Source: Halioxenophilus aromaticivorans (GTDB lineage Bacteria > Pseudomonadota > Gammaproteobacteria > Pseudomonadales > Cellvibrionaceae). From it: 64,000 bases of DNA. Made by a program: the position numbers and the translations under genes. The DNA is taken from assembly GCF_042850945.1 (NCBI RefSeq), contig NZ_AP031496.1:1798001-1862000 (forward strand), given 5' to 3'. The notes below the pieces were generated by a model, which saw only the letters and a program-made list of their open reading frames with translations, had not been told where the DNA came from and did no database searches. Positions 1 to 9,800 of this stretch are shown here, piece after piece (position 1 is the first letter of the stretch; every line of letters begins with the position of its first letter).

Positions 1-848
1 AGCAATCGGTACAAGTCAACGATAACGAAGTGCAGGGTGCGGAACGCGCCGGGCTTGTCATTACGCAAAATAATAGTGAGACAAATTCACCGCCGCTGAT
101 CCGTGGTAACCGCGTCTTCAATAATGGCAGTGATGGTTCCTACACCGGTTTATCGCTGAGCTGGGATAGCAATAGCCAAGTGCCAGAGCTGAGCTTAAAC
201 GAAGTCTTCAATAACAGCGGTTACGGCATCGGCGTTACCTCAGCGGGTGGCGTATCGGTGGTATACAACAGCGTATACGACAACAACACGGCGGGTGGCA
301 CGGGCAGTGATGTAGGGCATGGCTTATGGCTGGATGCCGGTGGTGTTGCTCGGGTGCACCAAAACCGCATCGAAGGTAGCACCGGTTATGGGTTATACAA
401 CAGCAGCGCAGTAGCGGTTGCGGCGGACCACAACTGGTGGGGCAGTACAATCACCTCGGAAATGGCCTCGGGCAACAACCCCAAAAACATCAGCGGCGTG
501 TACGACATCTACGATGACGGTAGCAAGGGGGCAGTGAGTTATCTGCCGTGGTTGGCCGCGACGGTAAGTATATCGGACGCCCCCATCTCCTGGGTTCGAT
601 TACCCACCGATGGCAGCGAGCTCAAAGGCCCGAATGTCCTCATCGAAGGCTCGGCCAGCGCGGCCGCGGGCATCGACCGAGTGGAAGTAAGCACCGACAA
701 TGGTGTGACCTGGCAAGTGGCCGACGGCACTGTGAACTGGACCTACGCCTGGGCGCCCACGGCTGACGGTGTTTACCAACTGCGCTCCAGAGTGGTTACC
801 TTGGACGGCCAGTTAGAAGTTGCTAGTGCCGGCAATGCCGTCACCATC
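1..848 (+). repeat. Upstream copy of 1,974-bp-period internal repeat
   Basis: Bases 1-796 appear identical to 1975-2770, as far as I could compare by eye. Three synonymous differences follow (positions 797, 806 and 836), and the copies diverge after an Ile codon at about 846-848. The copy covers the end of a beta-helix unit plus one Ig-like domain. The window starts inside it, so its left edge is unknown. Confidence 0.95.
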
Positions 849-3800
849 GATAGCAGCCTACCCACCACCTCGGGCGTATTAACGGGTGATGAAACCTGGA
901 GCAACACGGTTCAAATTACCGGTGACATCACCGTGCCGGTAGGCACCACCCTCACGGTTGAACCGGGTACCACCATTCAATTCCAGGCGTTAAGCGATGA
1001 CCAGGGAGGTGGTTCAGAAAGCTCGCGGCCAGAACTGATCGTAGAAGGCGATCTGGTTGCGCTCGGTACCCAAGCAGCACCCATCGTACTGACCAGCAAT
1101 GCCGCCAGCCCCGCTGCAGGCGATTGGGGTGGCATCCACCAAAACGGTGGTGATGTATCCCTGGCCTACACCACCGTTCAATACAGTACCGTCGGCCTTG
1201 AATACAGCGCCGAGGGTGGTGTTATCACCTCAGTATCCATCAGTGACAGCACCATTGCCGACACCACGGGTGCCGGGATTACCGCCTCAGCCAGTAACAG
1301 TGCCGTGGTGACATTAGATGTACAGAACACCTCACTCAGTAATATCGGTGGTACCGGTATCTATGGTTGGTCCACCACCGCAGGGTCGTTAACCGCCACC
1401 ATTACCGATAGCCAATTACAAACCGTGGGCGGCCACGGTGTTGATTTGTCACCGCAAGACAGTGACAGCAATACGAATCTGACAGTCACCGTCACGGGGT
1501 CCACGCTAGGCGCCATTGCCTTGGACGGTTTCCGCTTCGGCAGTCCTAATGGTTATAGTCGAGGTCTTCACAGTATCACCGCGATCAACAACACCTTGAG
1601 TAACATTGGCGATAACGGCATCTGGGTGTATTACCTAGATGAGGTGTCGTTGGAAGATAACGACCTCAGTGGCGTGGGTGAATACGGAATTTATCTGTTT
1701 AAGTATGGGTCGGCCACCGAAGGTGACGTCACCATACTGGGCAATAGCCTAGACACCAGTGGCCGGGGCGGTATTTACAGCTACTTCGTCAACACCAGCA
1801 GCCAACACATTGCGTCGCATCTTATCGACAACAACACCGTTCTGAATGCTACGGGTACCGGTATCTACGTATACAACCAACTTTATACCGAAGCGTTGTC
1901 GGTCAGTGGCAACAGCGTTAACGGTGCGGCGAGTAACGGCCGTGGCATTGATCTGATCATTCAGAATTACACCCAGCAATCGGTACAAGTCAACGATAAC
2001 GAAGTGCAGGGTGCGGAACGCGCCGGGCTTGTCATTACGCAAAATAATAGTGAGACAAATTCACCGCCGCTGATCCGTGGTAACCGCGTCTTCAATAATG
2101 GCAGTGATGGTTCCTACACCGGTTTATCGCTGAGCTGGGATAGCAATAGCCAAGTGCCAGAGCTGAGCTTAAACGAAGTCTTCAATAACAGCGGTTACGG
2201 CATCGGCGTTACCTCAGCGGGTGGCGTATCGGTGGTATACAACAGCGTATACGACAACAACACGGCGGGTGGCACGGGCAGTGATGTAGGGCATGGCTTA
2301 TGGCTGGATGCCGGTGGTGTTGCTCGGGTGCACCAAAACCGCATCGAAGGTAGCACCGGTTATGGGTTATACAACAGCAGCGCAGTAGCGGTTGCGGCGG
2401 ACCACAACTGGTGGGGCAGTACAATCACCTCGGAAATGGCCTCGGGCAACAACCCCAAAAACATCAGCGGCGTGTACGACATCTACGATGACGGTAGCAA
2501 GGGGGCAGTGAGTTATCTGCCGTGGTTGGCCGCGACGGTAAGTATATCGGACGCCCCCATCTCCTGGGTTCGATTACCCACCGATGGCAGCGAGCTCAAA
2601 GGCCCGAATGTCCTCATCGAAGGCTCGGCCAGCGCGGCCGCGGGCATCGACCGAGTGGAAGTAAGCACCGACAATGGTGTGACCTGGCAAGTGGCCGACG
2701 GCACTGTGAACTGGACCTACGCCTGGGCGCCCACGGCTGACGGTGTTTACCAACTGCGCTCCAGAGTGGTCACCTTGGATGGCCAGTTAGAAGTTGCTAG
2801 TGCCGGCAATGCCGTTACCATTTCCAATGCATCAACCATTATTACTGCCGGAAGTTTATCGGAGGATCAAACTTGGTCTGAAACGGTAAATCTATCTGGC
2901 GATATAACTGTGCCTGCGGGAATTACGTTAACAATCGAAGCCGGTGCAAACATTATAATTCCGTCGCGTAGTGACAGCAGTTTTGGTGGCAATAATTCCA
3001 ACAGTACTGAAATTATCGTTGAGGGTAATCTGCTTATTAACGGTACAATCGCTAACCCGGTTGTTCTAGCGCCTAACCAATCACCATTGAATCCTGGTGA
3101 TTGGGAAGGTATCAGGGTAAGCGGCAACTTAGATGTAAACTATGCTGATGTTGAATACGCTGTTAATGGTATTACGTGCATTGCAGATGGTGCTGTCGGC
3201 TTTTGTAATATAGAAAATACGACGGTAACCAATTCATCTGAAAATGGAGTGTTACTGGATGCGTTAAATGGTGGCCAGCTTACCGCTAGCATTGTTGCGA
3301 ATGAATTCCATACCAATGCAGCTTTCGGCGTATCTGGCACAGTGCAAAACGCTGACAGCGTATTAGATGTTTACCTAGAATCGAATATTGTAAGTAGCAA
3401 TGCTGGTGGTGGTATATATTTGTCCGCAGAAGACAGCGGAGCTATGCTTTTGGCGGACGTTGCCAGTAACGTGATCGAATCCAACTCCAGTTACGGAATT
3501 TACGTTGTTACCAGAGACTACTCTGCAAGCGCAATTGACATTAAAGACAATGAAGTTGCAAATAATGTCAATGCCAATGGCATCACTATATATAATTCCA
3601 ACCGAGTAGGTGCTGAATCTGAGCATATCATTCGGGGCAATAATATTTTAGGCAACCGATATAACGGTATTCTTTATTACAACGAAAACTACAGTTCCGT
3701 TTCCCCGGCTATATCCTCAAATACCGTTCAGAATAATCTAGAAGCGGGAATGTACATTTATAATACCTCTGGGATAAATGAGTTACTGCCTGGGATAAGC

Positions 3801-6800
3801 GCTAATACCATCACCAATAACGAAATAGGTTTACGAATTCAGCCTACAGCTGCGATATCAATTACCAATAATGAGCTTTACGATAATAGCGATTTCGATT
3901 TACAAAATGATTCCTCCTTTGCGATCAATGCGCAACAGAACTGGTGGGGCATTGATACAACCAATACTTTGGAATCTGGAAATCATCCTCGTGATATCAA
4001 TGTAATTTACGACGGTTACGATGCAGCTAGTCTCGGTACCGTAGATTATTCCAATTGGCTAAATGATTTCGAATTACCGGCAACCCCAGTTATTGACCCC
4101 ATCACAACGCCCGTACAAAGTGATAGCCAATTAATCAGCGGTACAAAACAGGCAGAAACTGGTATTCAGGTAAACGGTGTAACCGTCGTTCCGGTTGACA
4201 ATGCTACAAGCTGGAGCGCTACAGTCAATTTAGCCGAGTCACTCAATAATTTTTCCGTCACCGCTATAAATACTATTGGTCTGATCAGTGAAGCCGAGAA
4301 CGTGCTGATCACCCGAGATACGCTACCCCCGCGTATTCTTTCTTCTTCCCCCGCCGACGGCGCTAGCCTTAATCAGTCCATTAGTAAAGTATTAGTATCG
4401 CTTTACGATGTGAGCACTGAAGTCGATATGCCAGTCGCACTATCTTCCGCTTCTATCACTCGGCAGGGTGTAGTGGTTACTGGTTCTTGGGCAGCTTCAG
4501 GTGCTCGTCTGGAATTTACCCCGCAACAAGCTCTGCAAAATGGCTCTTATTCGGTGGCTTTGACGCTCACAGATTCTCCATTGGGTAACAGCGCCTCAGC
4601 GGAATTTGCATTTACTATTGATACGGTTCTGCCGTCTGCGATAACTGTGGACCCGGTGCTAACCCCTACCAATATTCAACTATTGTCTCTTTCCGGTACA
4701 AAGGAAGCCAACTCCTCCGTTTGGATTAACGATTCCCAAGTGGTAGCTCTGGATGATTCAACACTGTGGAGCGCGAGCTATAGCTTGCAGGCGGGTTCGA
4801 ACTCTTTAGTAGTCGAATCACGGGATCTCGCAGGCAATCCAAGCCCTGCGGTGGAGATTGAAGTTGTGCTTGACCAAACAGTTCCGCAGGTAGAATCGGT
4901 GCAGCCAGAGGATCAAAGCTACCTAACCAGCGCGCCTTCAAGTGTCATTGTCGTAATATCCGACGACCTGGCTGGTATTGACATTGAGGCAACTATTGCT
5001 TCCGCGAGTGTCTCAGCAGCCGGTGGTCCAATTGCCGGTGATTGGTCTGCAACGCAAAGTGACCAGTTGGAATTTATTCCGCTTCAGCAGCCTTTGGCTG
5101 AGGGTGATTACACAGTGGCCTTGCTTGTGCAAGATCTGGCCGGTAACGCCCAGAGCTTTCAAAGTCAGTTTAGCTACGATGCGACGGCCCCGCCAACACC
5201 AACTATTGACCCTGTCACATCTCCTACCAATTCAGCCATGCAAACCCTGTCTGGCACCAAAGAAGCCGGCTCCGGTATCCGTATAAACGGAACAGACGTA
5301 ATAACCCCTAACGATGGTACTAGCTGGAGTTATCAATACGCTCTTGTTAATGGGTTAAATACACTCTCCGTTACGGCTTATGATTTAGCTGCTAATGAAA
5401 GCGCACCAATCATTGTTGAGATTATTTATAACGATACCTCGCCACCACCCGTTGAAACTTTGAGAGTTAATGCCAATGGAACTGGCCAACAGATATCTTT
5501 GGACTGGTCTGGCTATGATGAATCGTTGCATGGCGATATTGCTGGGTATCGAATTTATATTGAAACAGCGCTGTTTACTCAGGTAAACAGTTTGGACCCG
5601 GTAGCAGAGTTGCCTGCTGGGACCTATAACTACACCGCAGACAACTTAGTAGAAGGCGTCGATGTATATATTGCTGTCGTAGCATTTGATAGCAACGGAA
5701 ATCAAAATGTATCAGCAACACCGGTGTTGGCCACGCCAGCTGATACAGCAGCTCCGGAAGACGTTACCAATACCTCTTTGGAGGTATTTGATGATCACCT
5801 ACTCCTGTCCTGGGAGCCGTCAATTAATTCGGCCGATGATCTCACTGCATATAATGTTTATATCGATGGAGTTGGCCCAGTATCGTTAGACCCATCCGTA
5901 TCACAATACGACTTTACAGGCCTAACCACGGCAACTGCTTATCAGTTAAGAGTATCAACCGTAGATGATAACGGCAATGAAAGCCCCGGTGTTACCGTTG
6001 ATGCCGCAACATTATTGCCCAATCCAGAGGGGCTAAGCGCATCCTCGCTTAGCGGCATTATTGATTTAAGCTGGTTGCCCGTGGCTCCAACCGAGCTTGT
6101 TCAACACTATGCAATCTATGCAGAGCCTACACAATTCACAACTGTTGAAGGTTTAACTCCTAAATTGATCGTTAATGCAAATTCAACAACAAGTCGGGTG
6201 GCCGGCTTAACAAATAATATTGAGTATTTCTTCGCGGTAACCACGGTAAATATCGCCGGCGGCGAGCGCAGCAATGTAGCTACGGTTTCGGCTACTCCAC
6301 TGGCAGATGTTGGTGGGCCACTTCTATCGAATTTCAGCTTTAATAGTACTGCACTTGTTGATGGTGTGACTATTTCAGGAAACGGCGTGCTCAGTGTGAG
6401 TGCAAGTGATGATTCAGGAATGAGTCGTGTTGAATTCGCGGTTAATGGAACGACGATATCGGTGGACACTAATGGCAGTGACGGTTACACCGCGAGTTTG
6501 GTGGTTTCCCAGTTTGATGACGGGGCAATAATATTGTCTGCAACTGCCTACGATAGTTTTGCCAACGCAGCAACCATTAGCGTTGCCGCTGAATTGGATC
6601 TGTTAGCACCCGCAACACCGGTGATAACGTCACCTGCTAACAATATCGTTACGAATCTTACAAACATAACTCTGGAAGGCACAGCAGAACCGGCCAGTAG
6701 TGTATTTGTTTACCGTGACACGGTTCAGTTGGCGGGGCCATTTGCAGTAAACGACAGTGGGCAATTTACTGCCCAGGCCAATTTGTTAGAAGGGCCGAAC

Positions 6801-9800
6801 AATTTATCCGTGGCTGCTCAAAATCGTGGAGGCTTAAGCAGCCGCAGTGCGATTGTAATTGTAACTTCCGATAGTAGTTTGCCGGAGGCACCAGGTAGCG
6901 TGGATGCACAATCCCAGCCACTGGGCGAAATCATTCTACAATGGCTGCCTTCTACCAGCGATAATGTAAGTGGTTATGATATTTATCGAGCGGCGGCCGT
7001 TTTTGATGATATAGGCAGCGCAACTAAAATAAACTCTACGTTGGTTAGCGCAACGGGTTATACAGATTTACCACCCGCAGATGGGCAATATTATTACGCT
7101 GTGGTGGCGGTAAACGAGGTTGGCTCGTCAGGCCCTCTGTCTAATCTTACTAGCGCGGTATCTGACTCCACGGCTCCGCTGGCAACTAGCATTAGCTACA
7201 CGCCGCTCGGTATGTACGATGCAGCCACAGAGCGATTTGGCGTTGGTATTGTAGAAGTCGCGGTTGAAGTGTCTGAACCACTGTTGGCCACTCCGTTTTT
7301 AGCGTTAACGGTTTCGGGTGGGGTGCCGAATAATGTCGTTCTTAGTCAAGCCAGCAGCCAGCTTTACACCGGGCAGTTTGAAATTACTGAGAACAATCAC
7401 AGCGGCATTGCTTACGCAGTGTTCTCTGCTAGGGATGAAACAGGTAACCGCGGTACCGAAGTAGAAGCAGGGGAGTCGTTACTCATAGACGTGCAGGGTC
7501 CCATAGCCCAGGGATTAACGATTTTACCGGACGGGCCCATCAAAAATAGCAGTGCCAACCCAACAGTAATCTCATTTTATTTCGATTTAGATGCTCCTTT
7601 ACCCACTGGAGAAGAGCCGCAAATAACTTACTTGTTGTCGGCGCCAGGCCGCACAGAATCCGCTGCAATCCCATTGGTTCAAGAGAGCACCTTGCGCTGG
7701 AGCGGTGAACTAACTTTGCCCAATGATGCGGGCTTAAACCAAGTGGAGACCTTGCAGTTCCTGTTCTCAGCCGTTGATGATTTAAATAATGAAGGTAGCG
7801 TTATTGAAGGCCTCAGTACATTGCAAGTTTACCAGGGTGAACTACCGCCGCTAGCAATTCCAGAGAACTTTACTGCTGAGGCCCTACCGGGTGGCCAAGT
7901 GCAATTATCTTGGAATGCCGTGGAGGGTGCAGAAACATACCATATTTATCGCCAAGCGCCGGGTGAAAGTAGCTTGTCAGCTTATCAACGTAGTGCTGGA
8001 GAGGCATATGTTGATTCACCCGCGGTTGATGGCGAATACCGTTACAGCTTAGCCAGTATCCGTACTTCAAATAGCGATGAAGCACTGAGTGGGCAGAGCG
8101 ATGAGGCGATTGTGACTGCCGACCGAGTTGCGCCGTCCGCACCAACAGGGTTAGCACTGGAATTGCTGGGTAGTGGCGTAAATGCTCAGTGGGATGTTTC
8201 TGCAGATCCCGATACAGTGGGCTACGCGCTTTATCGGGGTGCTACGGCCATTGGTAACGTTGCTGGTTTGGCTCCCATTGTTGAGGCAATAGAAGAAAAC
8301 CGAACAATAGATTCACTGCCGTTAGAAACAGAGCCTTATTATGCAGTAACGGCACTTGATGGCGCTGGTAACCAGTCGTCGCCATCTAATTCTGCCTACG
8401 TCAATACCGATCTACTGCCGGTGGCGAACTTGGAAGTAACTCAACTCGATAACGAATTACCCGTGATCAGTTGGTCGCACACTAGCGCCAGTATCAATCT
8501 ATTTAATGTTCATCTAGATGCCAGTGGCGAGCGAATTAATCTTACGCCTGGCGCAACCAGCCTAACTTCTTTTGTCGACGTCGGATACGACGGCGGAGAT
8601 CGCTCTTACGTTGTTACCGCGGTCGATGCAAATGGTGTCAGCAGTATTGAACGAATATTGAATTTACCTGATGCCGACATTACCACCGCAGATGATATTT
8701 ATATCGAACGAGGGGTGATGAACCGCCAGAGTTTTGTTGTACAAAATAACGGTAATCAACTTTTGGAAAATGCCGTCTTACAAGTAGATTTGGGCGATCG
8801 ACTCCACATTTCTGAATCATTCAGTTTGGTCCCAGGGGTGACTGAACAAATAGACGTAATTTTAGGCGGGTACGATGACTTGGAAGTTCTGCCAGAGTTA
8901 ACCGCCAGCTTAATCAACACGCAAACCACCGGCGAAATATCAAAAACTGAAAGAACACTTTCGGCTATTACCGGTGATGGGCAGCTTACGTTGGAAGTAG
9001 AAGTTATACAGCTAACGCGCGGCGGTGCAGGGCAAGTTCGCTTGGTAGTTCATAATACCTCAGCAGTAGAAACCGATATTGTTACAGCTAGGTTTGCGGG
9101 CACACTGGATTCCGACGATATCCAAGTATTTTTGCGAGATACCGACGGAAATGTGCTTTCAGTGGCACCATTCAAGCAGTTGTTCGGTACGCGGCTATTC
9201 GCTCTGGCTGATGGTACATCAGTGGTAAGAATTCCGCCCGGGGCTAGCTTTACTTCTGAACCTATTGAAATACAAGTACCCCCAAGTGCACCAGATGACG
9301 TAGAAGTAGAAGTAAATATAGCTCAAATACACTACCAATTCGGCACCGACCAGCAGGTAAGCCTACAGGGAATGTCATCCACGGTTGATGCAGCATTGGT
9401 GGACACACCCTACAACTGCACGATTAACTCGGCTACTCCAGGCTCGCAATTGTTGGTTCCCAATCAATCGGCAGATGTGGTTATCACGGGTACGGCAGTT
9501 GATGCCGAGACCCAATCGGCAATTGGTTCTGTGCCGGTTAAGTTAGTTATTGATAACCGTGGCTTTGAGCGTGTAGTGGAAATTTATGCTAACTCGGATG
9601 GTGTTTATAGCTATACTTTTACCTCGCAACCCGGTGAAGCAGGGCAGTATTCGGTATCGTGTATACATCCCGATTTAGACGCTCACCCACGCCAGGCGGA
9701 GTTTGCCATGCAGTCCATTCGGCTTTCGCCAGGGAATGCATCGATCAATGGCTACATTGATGAGGTTATTGAAATTCCCTACGAGGCCACTTCTGGCGTC

